A stretch of DNA of 64,000 bases from Gp6-AA40 sp963742105 (GTDB lineage: Bacteria > Acidobacteriota > Vicinamibacteria > Vicinamibacterales > UBA2999): NCBI GenBank assembly GCA_963742105.1, contig CAVUKN010000007.1, positions 434,001-498,000 on the forward strand. The letters run 5' to 3'. Position numbers and translations under genes: made by a program. This document shows, piece after piece, positions 1 through 7,975 of the stretch (the stretch's first letter is position 1; the number at the start of each line of letters is the position of its first letter). The notes beneath the pieces are model-generated. The model did no database searches and was not told where the DNA came from. It saw only the letters and a list, made by a program, of their open reading frames with translations.

Positions 1-264
1 TCCGTGGAGAAGACGGTCAACGAGAACCGCGATCGGATGCCGGCGGGCGACGTCAGCCGCGCCGAGGCGGCGATCAAGGCCGTCCGCGACGCCGCGCTGG
101 GCGACAACGTCGAGGCCATTCGCCGGGCGAGTGATGAACTGCAGAAAGCATCGCACGCGGTCGCCGAGCAGCTTTACAAGCAGTCCGAGGCGAACGCCGC
201 GAACGCCGCGGCGTCGCAGGGCAAAGACAACGACGTCAAGGACGGTGAAGTCGTCGACGCGTAA
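1..264 (+). CDS. dnaK: DnaK chaperone, C-terminal end (partial, start outside window)
   Basis: The frame is open from base 1 and the real start lies before the window. The 87 visible residues match the end of the Hsp70 substrate-binding lid: a charged helical region (EKTVNEN, then AAIKAVRDAAL and ELQKASHAVAEQLYK) followed by the Ala/Asn/Gly-rich tail and acidic end (DNDVKDGEVVDA) typical of DnaK. DnaK is the ATP-driven cytosolic folding chaperone that works with DnaJ and GrpE. An Hsp20-family gene follows 95 bases downstream on the same strand, so this is probably a heat-shock locus. The partner genes are not visible. The assignment rests only on the tail. Confidence 0.85.
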   Translation, partial: SVEKTVNENRDRMPAGDVSRAEAAIKAVRDAALGDNVEAIRRASDELQKASHAVAEQLYKQSEANAANAAASQGKDNDVKDGEVVDA

Positions 265-297
265 GGGATGTCCGGGCGTCCGGAACTCCGGGCGCCC

Positions 298-346
298 GGA
301 TTCACGATTCACTATTCATGATTCACGATTTGTCATCTGCGATTGA
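298..346. repeat. Heptamer array, GATTCAC type
   Basis: Imperfect seven-base units follow one another (GATTCAC, TATTCAT, GATTCAC, GATTTGT, CATCTGC, GATTGAG) in the gap between dnaK and the Hsp20 gene. The same unit recurs near 39.8, 40.4 and 40.9 kb. No mirrored partner array is seen here. Confidence 0.75.
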
Positions 347-358
347 GGAGAACAGACC

Positions 359-802
359 ATGGCTATTGTGAAAGTCGATCCATTCCGTGAATTCGCCGCG
401 ATGCAGGACCGGATGAATCGCCTGTTCGGCAACACCTACCTGCGGGACGAGGACACCGGACTCCGCGGCAACTGGGTGCCGGCTGTCGACATCTACGAGA
501 CCGAGAATCACGACCTGGTGGTGCGAGCGGAGCTTCCCGGGCTGAACCGCGAGGATATCGAGGTCAGCGTCGAGAACAGCACCCTCGTGCTCCAGGGCGA
601 GAAGAAGCTCGACACCTCGGTGAAGGAAGAGCACTACCGCCGCATCGAGCGCTCGTACGGGAGCTTCCACCGCTCGTTCACGCTGCCGAACACCGTCGAT
701 GCCAGCCGCATTGGCGCGGAGTTCAAGAACGGTGTGCTGACGGTGAAGTTGCCGTTCCGGGAAGAGGCGAAGCCGCGCACGATCAACGTCGATGTCGCGT
801 AA
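359..802 (+). CDS. Hsp20 / alpha-crystallin family small heat-shock protein
   Basis: This 147-residue protein is a small heat-shock holdase that binds unfolding proteins in the cytosol without ATP. The N-terminal arm (residues 1-45) starts with VKVDPFREFAAMQDRMNRLF. The alpha-crystallin domain (about 45-140) has the diagnostic VPAVDIYETENHDLVVRAEL and ELPGLNREDIEV strands. The conserved C-terminal part contains the A-x-x-x-n-GVL motif, here AEFKNGVLTV. The length is normal for the family. A GGAG ribosome-binding site lies about ten bases before ATG 359. It follows dnaK on the same strand, consistent with shared stress regulation, although I see no CIRCE element. Confidence 0.93.
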   Translation: MAIVKVDPFREFAAMQDRMNRLFGNTYLRDEDTGLRGNWVPAVDIYETENHDLVVRAELPGLNREDIEVSVENSTLVLQGEKKLDTSVKEEHYRRIERSYGSFHRSFTLPNTVDASRIGAEFKNGVLTVKLPFREEAKPRTINVDVA

Positions 803-805
803 TCG

Positions 806-895
806 CGGTGGCGGCTACCGGCCACCGGCCGGCTACTGCCCACCGGCCACGGCTGGCTACTGGCCACCGGCTAGTAGCCGCCGGCCGAGCCAGTA
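806..895. repeat. GC-rich heptamer array (GGCTACC/GGCCACC units)
   Basis: About twelve imperfect seven-base units built from GGCTACC, GGCCACC, GGCCGGC and TACTGCC fill the gap between the Hsp20 gene and rpoZ. The end of the array (GGCTAGTAGCC) is palindromic. Same architecture as the other period-7 arrays but a different unit. Confidence 0.7.
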
Positions 896-929
896 GCCCG
901 CTGGCGCCGTGTTAGTCTGATCGCAACCT

Positions 930-1217
930 ATGGCTGAGAACGAGATTTTCGACGAGTCTTCGAATGACGTCGACGTTCCACCGGCACCGCGGCCGAAAGT
1001 CCCCGCGATCGACAGCCGTTTTCTGTTTGTCGATGTTGCTGCCATGCGGGCGAAGCAGCTGCGCCGTGGCGCGCTGGTGCGACTGAGCGAAGAGGACGAG
1101 CAGCACGATCCGCACAAGGCGCCTCCTCGCAAGGCCGAGCGGATTGCGATGGAGGAAGTCCGCCGCGGCCTGGTGCAGTACGAAGTTCCTGAACCCAAGG
1201 CACCGGCGAACGCCTGA
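930..1217 (+). CDS. rpoZ: RNA polymerase omega subunit
   Basis: This 95-residue protein matches the omega subunit, which binds beta-prime and helps RNA polymerase assembly. The diagnostic core is IDSRFLFVDVAAMRAKQLRRGA (about residues 28-49), equivalent to the SR-x-x-LV-x-VAA-x-RA-x-QL helix. It is followed by KAERIAMEEVRRGLVQY, equivalent to the KPxxIALEEIxxGKI segment. The acidic, proline-rich N-terminal arm is longer than in E. coli. A TAGTCT hexamer sits at 913-918, 11 bases before the start. Translation start ATG 930 has no clear Shine-Dalgarno site. Confidence 0.85.
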   Translation: MAENEIFDESSNDVDVPPAPRPKVPAIDSRFLFVDVAAMRAKQLRRGALVRLSEEDEQHDPHKAPPRKAERIAMEEVRRGLVQYEVPEPKAPANA

Positions 1218-1292
1218 CTCCGGGGCCGGCTCCACGCCGGCCCGTTTTCTTCTGGAACCATCCGTGTCCCGGTCGCGTAATGCCGGTTCAGG

Positions 1293-1661
1293 ATGCTTAC
1301 CTTCCTCTTCCTGGCCTTCCTCGCTTTCATGTTCCTGGGACTCGTCGGGTTGGCCATCAAGGCAGTCTTCTGGCTCATCTTCCTGCCCATCCGGCTGGCC
1401 TTTCACCTGGTCTTCAGCATCATCGGGATGGTGTTCGGCCTGCTTGGCAGCGTCCTGGGCATCGTCTTCGGAATTGGTGGCACCATCCTCGGCCTCATCA
1501 TCGGGCCCATCGTCGGGCTGGTCGTGATCATCGCGCTGATCGGAGCCTTGATCGCCGCTGTCGCGGCCCTGCTGGCGCCGCTCGTTCCCGTTGCTCTGCT
1601 GGCGCTCCTGGCGTGGGCAGTCTTCCGATTGTTCGGAAATCAGCGGCCCGCATCGATCTGA
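1293..1661 (+). CDS. Small hydrophobic membrane protein
   Basis: The 122 residues are almost entirely hydrophobic and give about four membrane segments (roughly residues 2-30, 32-60, 63-85 and 88-112). The centre is a chain of glycine-zipper motifs (GMVFGLLG, GIVFGIGG, GLIIGPIVG) that favours helix packing. The C terminus (RLFGNQRPASI) is short and polar. It is not recognisably related to a characterised family. It ends 13 bases before surE on the same strand. A function cannot be assigned from sequence. Confidence 0.6.
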   Translation: MLTFLFLAFLAFMFLGLVGLAIKAVFWLIFLPIRLAFHLVFSIIGMVFGLLGSVLGIVFGIGGTILGLIIGPIVGLVVIIALIGALIAAVAALLAPLVPVALLALLAWAVFRLFGNQRPASI

Positions 1662-1674
1662 TACCCTCGCGGGC

Positions 1675-2526
1675 ATGCACCGTGCCCGTGCTCTTCTTGC
1701 CTTCGTTCTCTCGCTTGCGGTCCTGGGATCGTCCAGTGCGATTCGAGCCCAGGCGCCGCAACCCTACCGCATCCTGATCAGCAACGACGACGGTGTGCGC
1801 GCTGCGGGAATCGCGGTCCTTGCGCAGACGTTGCAGGCGATTGGCGACGTGTCGATCGTCGCTCCAGCCGAGAACTACAGTGGTGCCGGCCACTCCATCG
1901 TCACCAGCGCCCCGGTATTCCGCGAGGATTTGACGTTGCCGAACGGTTTGAAGGCGATTGGGTTGACGGCGACTCCCGCGAGCACGGTAGACATCGCGCT
2001 CAGGAACATCCTGAGTTCGCCGCCCGATCTGGTCGTGACCGGGATCAATCGCGGTTACAACCTCGGCCTCTCGATCTATGTATCGGGGACGAACGCAGCG
2101 GCGCGCGAAGCGGCGTTCCGCGGTATTCCCGCGATTGCGACATCGATTGAAACCTCGGTGACACCGCAGGAACTGGGCAGCGCGGCCGAGGAGGTTCTCG
2201 GCGTGGCTCGACGTGTCAAGCAGCACGGCATGCCGAAGGGCGGTTTCCTGAACGTGAACGTGCCGCCTCGTCCCACCGGCGGATACAAGGGATATATGGT
2301 GACCACCGCAGCTTCGATCAAGGGCGGCACCGAGAGCTTCGCCGAGGTGAAGCGGCCGGCCACCAACCAGACGGTCTACTGGGACGTGTTCACGCCCGAG
2401 AACTCGCCGGCGCCGCAGGGGACTGACATCTGGGCCGTGACCAACGGTTATGTGTCAGTCACACCTTTGAAGGTGGGCGAGACCGACACGTCGCAGGCGG
2501 ACGCGCTGCGCAGTTGGTTCAAGTAG
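1675..2526 (+). CDS. surE: 5'/3'-nucleotidase SurE, exported form
   Basis: SurE is a metal-dependent nucleoside monophosphatase. The 283-residue product shows the metal-binding motif ISNDDGVRAAGI just after the leader, then the conserved APAENYSGAGHSI segment (SurE usually has SG-x-G/S-S-s-I-T) and the TGINRGYNLG motif. ATG 1675 was chosen because it begins a clear signal peptide (MHRARALLAFVLSLAVLGSS...RAQA). A longer upstream ORF lacks leader character. Most SurE proteins are cytosolic, so export is unusual. It suggests periplasmic or extracellular nucleotide scavenging. Confidence 0.9.
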   Translation: MHRARALLAFVLSLAVLGSSSAIRAQAPQPYRILISNDDGVRAAGIAVLAQTLQAIGDVSIVAPAENYSGAGHSIVTSAPVFREDLTLPNGLKAIGLTATPASTVDIALRNILSSPPDLVVTGINRGYNLGLSIYVSGTNAAAREAAFRGIPAIATSIETSVTPQELGSAAEEVLGVARRVKQHGMPKGGFLNVNVPPRPTGGYKGYMVTTAASIKGGTESFAEVKRPATNQTVYWDVFTPENSPAPQGTDIWAVTNGYVSVTPLKVGETDTSQADALRSWFK

Positions 2527-2542
2527 CAGGAGCCTGTTCTCC

Positions 2543-2668
2543 AGAGAATTCAGAATTCAAAATCCAAAAGGCGAAATGCAAACGCTCGGGGGATCGCGAT
2601 CAGGCGGGCGCGATGTTCAGCGAGATGTGCGGTGTTTGCATTTTGCATTTGCATTTAGATTTCCTATC
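2543..2668. repeat. Mirrored heptamer array after surE
   Basis: The left part (2543-2585) reads as AATTCAG, AATTCAA, AATCCAA, AAGGCGA, AATGCAA units. The right part (2633-2668) reads TTTGCATTTTGCATTTGCAT, roughly the reverse complement. The structure lies between the convergent surE and cytochrome genes and could form a bidirectional terminator hairpin. The gap holds no coding signal. Confidence 0.7.
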
Positions 2669-3801
2669 ACGGGACGACGTCGATCGTGAGGGAAGCGGAT
2701 GGATGTGCTGCGGACGCAGCGGTCGACCTGGTGACAGGCGGGAAGAGATCAAGCGAATCAGGTGTCAACCGGATGCTGAGGACTGTCCCCTGCGGAAGCA
2801 CCAACGGCTCGCGGAACCAGTAACGCCTAGCCCAGCCGGGGCGTGGATGAAACGCGATCAATTCGTCGCGCTTGCCGCCGGGTCGCGTCGCGGTGATGAC
2901 GACTCCGGTGTTTGACAACGCCACATCTGGATAGACCGCAAGAGCGCGCACGGTCTGCGGCAAGGTCACAGGCCGTGTGGGTGAGAGCACCACGGCGCGA
3001 ACAGGCGGTGCCGGCTGCCGGAGCGAAATACAGACCGACGCGACTGCGGTCGGTCATCGCCTTCCCTTCGTACGACCAGGTTCTCCGATACCGCATCCGC
3101 ACCCGCAAGGGCGCTCCAGCAGGAATCCGAAGCGCGCCTCGCGCGATGGGAGTGGGTTCGTCTGCGGGCACCCACAGCGCCAGCAGCCGTTCATCCGCCA
3201 TCCTGCCCGGCGATGCCGGCGTATCAACTTCCACTGATGCGCCTCGGACGATCGCCGGTGTTCCCGGCAGGATGTCGATACCGCGCAGCCACCGATCCCT
3301 GTTCACGCCGGCGATCGGAACCTCTACATCGTGACCCTGTTCGTCGGCAGCGAGGGTGAATGCCGGCAGGTCGATGACGGCATCGGGAACGCCCATCGGC
3401 CATGTCGATGCTGACGATGCGCTGCCGGGTTGCGCGGGCGCCTCGCCGGCGGGGGTCCCGCCGGTCGCCCAGGTGAGCAGCACGTTGAGCTCACGCGCCG
3501 ATAACGTCTCGCCATTGCGAAAACGTGCGGCGCCGCGCTCGATACTCCACGGCGGCATGTGACCGGCGGTGAGCTCGAGCCGCATCGATTCGCCCCAGGG
3601 CACCGCCTCTTCGTACGTCAGCAAGGACATCGGTGCGACCCCGCCGGGAGCATGGCACTGCCCGCATCGTTCACGCACGATAGGCAGCACATCGGCACTG
3701 TAGGTAAAGGGCGACGTGATCGGCTTGTGCGCTTCGGTCGGGGAGTTCAGCGCCGTGAGCGCCAGGCCCGTAGCACCGGCAAGCCGCGCGGCTCGTCGCA
3801 C
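2667..3801 (-). pseudogene. Exported single-haem cytochrome c / monooxygenase-like protein, frame broken once
   Basis: GTG 3801 starts one base after the stop of the upstream gene and gives a signal peptide (RRAARLAGATGLALTALNSPTEAH). A c-type haem site follows (CGQCH), with a distal methionine candidate in GHMPPW. The rest resembles the C-terminal domain of acidobacterial proteins related to copper type II monooxygenases (LRIPAGAPLRVRMRYRRTW). Near base 2990 the frame shifts by one base. VGLYFAPAAGT continues in the other frame as PPVRAVVLSPTRPVTLPQ and runs to the stop at 2667. One inserted base explains this, and the rest of both frames is conserved-looking. Coupled to the heavy-metal protein upstream, it may be a periplasmic redox partner for copper handling. 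The enzyme activity is not established. Confidence 0.65.
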
Positions 3802-3802
3802 G

Positions 3803-5011
3803 TCAGCGTGTACCCGCAAACGCCGCGTCGACGGCGGTGGCAGCCTGATGAAGAACGCCGTACGCGGCAGTGGCTTGTTCCCGGTTTCCGGTGTCGCCGG
3901 ACGCATCGAGCATCCAGGCGGCGCGAACCAGGCGCACGATAGCCGCCGACGCGCTGTCGCGGCTGCTGGTCAGGGTATCGAGTCGCGCCTCGAGTGCGAT
4001 TGCCAGGTCGCGCGCCTGGAACGCGGGGACGAAGAGCGCTGCCAGATTGCCGCGGTCGATCAGATCCCGCACCTCACGATCGCGCGTGCGAAGCTGCGCC
4101 AGAATCTCCGGCACCGTGCTGGGAATGGCGACCTGGATTGCCGCCGGATCAGGTGAGACCTCCAGCGTCGGCGCAGGTGAATGCGCTGCTGGTGATTTTG
4201 CCGTGGTGCTTCGTGCGGAGCCTGTATTGCGGGCGACGGTGGAGTCGGGATCGCGGGTCACCGCGGGGAAGGCGAAGTCGAATCGATACTCTGGCGCGTC
4301 CGGCTTGATCTGCAGCTTGGCGGTCATTCGCGCCGGCAGTGTGACGCTGCCGATTCGGGCGTCCATGTAAGAACCCGCAGAGGAGGCCGCAAGCGGAATC
4401 GAGTGGCCGGCGACCTCGAGGTGCGCGCGGACCGCCTTCAGTCCGGCCGCGGGCAGCGGTCGTGCGTAGTCGTCGTACAGGTAGATGCGGAACAGGCGCG
4501 TGGACGGCAGCGTGCCTTCAAGGTGATGCGTGTTGTCAGGCGCCATGAAGAACTGGCCGCCATGCTGCGGATTGTGGTTCCCGTGTGGACGAAGTGTCCG
4601 TTTGGCGACCATCGCGCTGCCGTCCGGACATCGCGCCGGCTCGATGACGTCGATATCCGGCCTTCCCTTGCACGTCCAGGTGAGGGCCATCGTCATCTGC
4701 ACGAGCTCGCGTCCGCAGATCGGACATTTCCCGCCGGCCGATCGCGTGACCGCGGCGTGGAGCGGGCAGCTCCAGACCGACTCGAGCCGCACGGGCACCA
4801 GCGCCATCCGGCAGAGCGGGCAGGTACCCGGTTTGTCCTCGACCACGTCCGGATGCATGGGGCAGGTTTGCAGGACGGGAGGCAGCGATACGCCAGCCGG
4901 CGCGGCCACGGAGCGAACGGGTGGCGACTGCGCGCCGACGCACACCACACATGCGATGGCAAGAAAGGCGGCGGCCGTGAAGATCGTCGCGGATCTCATA
5001 AACGGTTGCAT
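3803..5011 (-). CDS. Exported protein with two heavy-metal-binding (HMBD) zinc/copper-type domains
   Basis: The 402-residue protein begins with a signal peptide (SATIFTAAAFLAIACVVCVGAQ). Two small cysteine domains follow. The first is TCPMHPDVVEDKPGTCPLCR, the HMBD motif found in CzcB/CusB adaptors and copper ATPases. The second is CPLH...CPICGRELV. A third Cys pair (TCKG...CPDG) and the His-rich stretch HGNHNPQHGG come after them. The remainder is a beta-rich domain of unknown fold (IYLYDDYARPLPAAGLKAV) and a helical C terminus. It is probably a periplasmic metal-binding protein. It is the first gene of a two-gene minus-strand unit with the cytochrome c protein. The metal (copper versus others) is inferred only from the domain. 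Confidence 0.7.
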   Translation of the reverse strand: MQPFMRSATIFTAAAFLAIACVVCVGAQSPPVRSVAAPAGVSLPPVLQTCPMHPDVVEDKPGTCPLCRMALVPVRLESVWSCPLHAAVTRSAGGKCPICGRELVQMTMALTWTCKGRPDIDVIEPARCPDGSAMVAKRTLRPHGNHNPQHGGQFFMAPDNTHHLEGTLPSTRLFRIYLYDDYARPLPAAGLKAVRAHLEVAGHSIPLAASSAGSYMDARIGSVTLPARMTAKLQIKPDAPEYRFDFAFPAVTRDPDSTVARNTGSARSTTAKSPAAHSPAPTLEVSPDPAAIQVAIPSTVPEILAQLRTRDREVRDLIDRGNLAALFVPAFQARDLAIALEARLDTLTSSRDSASAAIVRLVRAAWMLDASGDTGNREQATAAYGVLHQAATAVDAAFAGTR

Positions 5012-5019
5012 GCCCTAAT

Positions 5020-5113
5020 AGCGCGGCCCTTCAGCCACCGTAGAGCGGCCCTTCAGGGCTGCGTGGAGGATCGCCATTATGCACGCGGGCCTGAAGGGCC
5101 GCCCTACACGGGA
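5020..5113. repeat. Inverted pair of REP-like palindromes (GTAG heads)
   Basis: A GTAGAGCGGCCCTTCAGGGC palindrome near 5040 faces an inverted copy, GGGCCTGAAGGGCCGCCCTAC, ending at 5105. Each begins with GTAG, the tetranucleotide typical of REP sequences moved by REP-associated tyrosine transposases (TnpA-REP). The pair fills the gap between the heavy-metal protein and gatA. No such transposase is in the window. Confidence 0.65.
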
Positions 5114-5118
5114 TTCAA

Positions 5119-6594
5119 CTACACCGCGTTCAACGGCGGCTTCATGCTGTGCCATCTCGTCACCCGCTCGAACGCATCGGCAGCGCGGAGGACGGTCTGT
5201 TCGTCGAAAGGGCGTCCAAGCAACTGAAATCCAATGGGGAGGTCGTCCGCAAAGCCGCACGGGATGCTGATGCCCGGCAGCCCGACGAGATTCGCGCTGA
5301 CGGTGAAGATGTCGGCCAGGTACATCTGCAGCGGGTCGTCCGTCTTTTCGCCCAGCTTGAATGGCGGAATCGGGCTGGTCGGCATGGCGACAACGTCCAC
5401 GCGTTCGAAGGCGGAGTCATAGTCGCGCCGCATCAGCGTCCGCACCTGCAGCGCTTTCAGGTAGAACGCATCGTAATACCCTGCGCTCAGCACGTAGGTG
5501 CCGAGCACGATCCGCCGCTTCACCTCTGCGCCGAATCCCTCGTCGCGCGTCCGGCTGTACATCTCTCTCAAACCGTGTTCGCGCGCCGACGCCGCGCGGT
5601 AGCCGTAACGCACGCCATCGTAGCGGGCCAGGTTCGAACTCGCCTCAGCCGTGCAAACCAGGTAATACACCGGGATTGCGTAGCGCGCGTGCGGCAGCTC
5701 GATGTCGACCAGCGTCGCGCCGAGCGTCTGCAACGTCGCTAACGCCGCATCGAAAGCGCTCTTCACGAGTGGATCGACTCCTTCGGACACGAAGGCGCGC
5801 GGGACGCCGATTCGGAGGCCGCGAATGTCCCCGGTCAGCGATGCGGCGTAGTCGGGAACGGCGGTTTCGGCACTCGTGGCGTCGCGGCTGTCTGCGCCGG
5901 CGATGATTCCAAGCGTCAGCGCCGCATCGGCGACCGTGCGCGTGAACGGGCCAATCTGATCGAGCGACGATGCGAATGCCAGCAGACCGTAGCGCGACAC
6001 GCGTCCATACGTCGGCTTCAGTCCAACAACGCCGCAGAAGGACGCAGGCTGACGAATCGAGCCACCAGTATCCGACCCGAGGGCGATCGGCGCACACTGC
6101 CCCGCGACGGCTACTGCCGAGCCGCCGCTGGAACCTCCTGGCGTTCGATCGCGGAGCCAGGGATTCCGCACGGGACCGAATGCGGAGTTCTCGTTCGACG
6201 ACCCCATCGCGAACTCGTCGCAGTTCGTCTTGCCGATGATCACGGCGCCTGCCGCTTCGAGGCGCTCGACAGCTGTCGCGGTGTAGGGGGGAACGTAGGT
6301 TTCCAGAATTCTGGAGGACGCCGTCGTCCGCATGTTTCGCACGCAGAGGTTGTCCTTCAGCGCGACCGGCACACCTGCGAGCGGTCCGAGCGGTTGTCCG
6401 GCTGCGCGCAGCCGATCGATTTCGGCGGCACGAGAGAGCGCGTGTTCAGACGCGATCAGGTTGAACGCGTGCAGCTCCCCGTTGATGGTCGACGCGCGGT
6501 CGAGCGCGGCGCGGCACACCTCGACCGCGGATATTCGTCCCGCCGCGATTTCGTCCCGCACCTCTATGGCTGAGACGTCCAGAGCTGTCGTCAT
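5119..6594 (-). CDS. gatA: Aspartyl/glutamyl-tRNA(Asn/Gln) amidotransferase subunit A
   Basis: GatA releases ammonia from glutamine, which GatB uses to convert Glu-tRNA(Gln) or Asp-tRNA(Asn) into the correctly charged form. The 491-residue length is normal. The amidase Ser-cisSer-Lys triad is visible: Lys in GVPVALKDNL, and the serines in the PGGSSGGSAVAVA signature. The substrate loop SDTGGSIRQPASFCGVVGLK is also intact. The start (ATG 6594) overlaps the gatC stop by four bases (ATGA), so the two are translationally coupled. gatB is not in the window. Confidence 0.97.
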   Translation of the reverse strand: MTTALDVSAIEVRDEIAAGRISAVEVCRAALDRASTINGELHAFNLIASEHALSRAAEIDRLRAAGQPLGPLAGVPVALKDNLCVRNMRTTASSRILETYVPPYTATAVERLEAAGAVIIGKTNCDEFAMGSSNENSAFGPVRNPWLRDRTPGGSSGGSAVAVAGQCAPIALGSDTGGSIRQPASFCGVVGLKPTYGRVSRYGLLAFASSLDQIGPFTRTVADAALTLGIIAGADSRDATSAETAVPDYAASLTGDIRGLRIGVPRAFVSEGVDPLVKSAFDAALATLQTLGATLVDIELPHARYAIPVYYLVCTAEASSNLARYDGVRYGYRAASAREHGLREMYSRTRDEGFGAEVKRRIVLGTYVLSAGYYDAFYLKALQVRTLMRRDYDSAFERVDVVAMPTSPIPPFKLGEKTDDPLQMYLADIFTVSANLVGLPGISIPCGFADDLPIGFQLLGRPFDEQTVLRAADAFERVTRWHSMKPPLNAV

Positions 6595-6890
6595 CCGCCG
6601 ATTACCCGTGGCACGCGGAACAGTCCTGCGTCGGGCGCAGCGTCGGGTGCACTTGCGATCGCTTCCTCGACTGCGAGTGAGGGTAGTAGCGTGTCATCGC
6701 GTTCGTGCTCCGTCGGATTGACGTGCGCGGTCGCGGGCACCCCCGCGGTGTCAAGCGCCTGGATCTGTTCGGCGTAATGGAGGATATCGGCGAGCTGGCG
6801 GGTGAACAGCTGTTTTTCCTCGTCGGTCAGCTCCAGGTGGGCGAGCGCCGCGACGCGCTCCACATCCGCGGTAGACAGGTCGATGGACAT
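6591..6890 (-). CDS. gatC: Aspartyl/glutamyl-tRNA amidotransferase subunit C
   Basis: GatC is the small structural subunit that ties GatA to GatB. The 99-residue product starts MSIDLSTADVERVAALAHLE and has the family pattern of an N-terminal helix pair (LTDEEKQLFTRQLADILHYA) and the C-terminal proline-rich strap ending APDAGLFRVPRVIG. A longer ORF extends upstream, but ATG 6890 is the family start. It lies exactly 7 bases downstream of a TACGAT hexamer (6898-6903), as in other probably leaderless genes here. Confidence 0.95.
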   Translation of the reverse strand: MSIDLSTADVERVAALAHLELTDEEKQLFTRQLADILHYAEQIQALDTAGVPATAHVNPTEHERDDTLLPSLAVEEAIASAPDAAPDAGLFRVPRVIGG

Positions 6891-6897
6891 TGTGGCG

Positions 6898-6903
6898 ATC
6901 GTA
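6898..6903 (-). promoter_or_regulatory. Putative -10 box of leaderless gatCA transcript (TACGAT)
   Basis: On the minus strand TACGAT ends 7 bases before gatC ATG 6890. That is the same xAnnnT spacing found before ten other genes here. No -35 match and no Shine-Dalgarno site was seen. Confidence 0.5.
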
Positions 6904-7062
6904 CTTGGAAACCCGCAGACGGGAAAAGTCGAGGACGCTGTGAGCGCCGAAGCTCCGCCCCGGTTCGATCTGGTCATTCCTGTGCAGGAGTCTTGACGTC
7001 CTGCCCGACGCCGCCGGCGTGGGCGACTATTACCTCGAGATGTGGAGCACGACATTCGCGCT

Positions 7063-7881
7063 ATGGCCCGGGTGAGGCAGGCAGCCGTCGCAGGCAGTTG
7101 GTATCCAGCGCTGCCTCGGCAGCTGGAGGCCACGGTGGATGACTATCTTGCGGCGGCGAAGACCGAGGCGATGCCGCGGCTGCGAGCGGTCGTGTCGCCG
7201 CACGCCGGGCTGATGTACTCGGGGCCGGTCGCCGCGCATTCGTACCAGGCTGCGCGTGCCACCCGCTACGACACCATCGTCCTGGTCGGGCCGTCGCACT
7301 TCGTCCCCTTTGACGGCGTGTCGATCTGGCCGCGCGGCGCATGGCAGACGCCCCTTGGCGAAGTGGCTGTCGACGAGGCGCTGGCCGCCGCAATCGCGGT
7401 CGCCGCGCCAGGCGTCGTCATCGATCGTGCCGATGCTCATGGTCGGGAGCACTCGCTCGAGCTGCAGCTGCCGTTCGTGGTGCACCTGTGGCCAACTGCC
7501 CGCATTGTCCCGCTGGTGATGGGGCGTCAGACGCGGCAGACCGCGTTCGCCCTCGGGAGCGCCATCGCGGCGTCGGTCGGGGCTGACCAGGTGCTGCTGG
7601 TAGCGAGCAGCGACCTGTCGCACTACGAGGATGCGCGGACGGCCGCATCGATGGATACCGTCGTGATGCGGCACGTCGAGGCGGTGGATCCCGAGGGCCT
7701 CATGCGCACCCTGGAACACGAACCCCGACACGCCTGCGGCGGGGGGCCGATCGTCTCAGTGTTGCACGCCGCCCGCCTGCTGGGTGCAGAACAAGGACGG
7801 TTGCTGCAGTACGCTGACTCAGGTGATATCACCGGCGACAAGTCGTCTGTCGTCGGCTACATGGCGGCCGCGGTGTGGTAG
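7063..7881 (+). CDS. Memo-family protein (AmmeMemoRadiSam system protein B)
   Basis: This 272-residue protein belongs to the Memo/MEMO1 family, relatives of extradiol dioxygenases and of human MEMO1. Family signatures are AVAGSWYP at the start, SPHAGLMYSGPVAAHSY (conserved His), LVGPSHFV (His), REHSLELQLPF (Glu-His) and SSDLSHYE (Asp-His); together they form the metal site. ATG 7063 was preferred over GTG 7042 because the family begins with x-R-x-AAVAGSWYP. AMMECR1, its usual companion, follows after 94 bases. The biochemical role in bacteria is not settled. Confidence 0.9.
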   Translation: MARVRQAAVAGSWYPALPRQLEATVDDYLAAAKTEAMPRLRAVVSPHAGLMYSGPVAAHSYQAARATRYDTIVLVGPSHFVPFDGVSIWPRGAWQTPLGEVAVDEALAAAIAVAAPGVVIDRADAHGREHSLELQLPFVVHLWPTARIVPLVMGRQTRQTAFALGSAIAASVGADQVLLVASSDLSHYEDARTAASMDTVVMRHVEAVDPEGLMRTLEHEPRHACGGGPIVSVLHAARLLGAEQGRLLQYADSGDITGDKSSVVGYMAAAVW

Positions 7882-7972
7882 GGATAGGTGGTAGCGGGGT
7901 AGCTGGTAGCCGGTAGCTGGTAGCAGGTGGCTCGGAGCCCGGAGCCCGGAGCCCGAAGCCCGAGATTGAGGC
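7882..7972. repeat. Heptamer arrays GGTAGCT and CGGAGCC
   Basis: Two adjoining period-7 arrays, GGTAGCT/GGTAGCC/GGTAGCA and then CGGAGCC repeated with a CGAAGCC variant, fill the gap between the Memo and AMMECR1 genes. Confidence 0.75.
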
Positions 7973-7975
7973 CGC

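Noticed and set aside
912..1676. 254-residue minus-strand ORF over rpoZ and the small membrane gene
   Set aside because: Gln/Asp/Arg-rich low-complexity shadow of two better supported plus-strand genes.
5645..6097. Arg-rich minus-strand ORF inside gatA
   Set aside because: Different frame of gatA on the same strand, with shadow composition.
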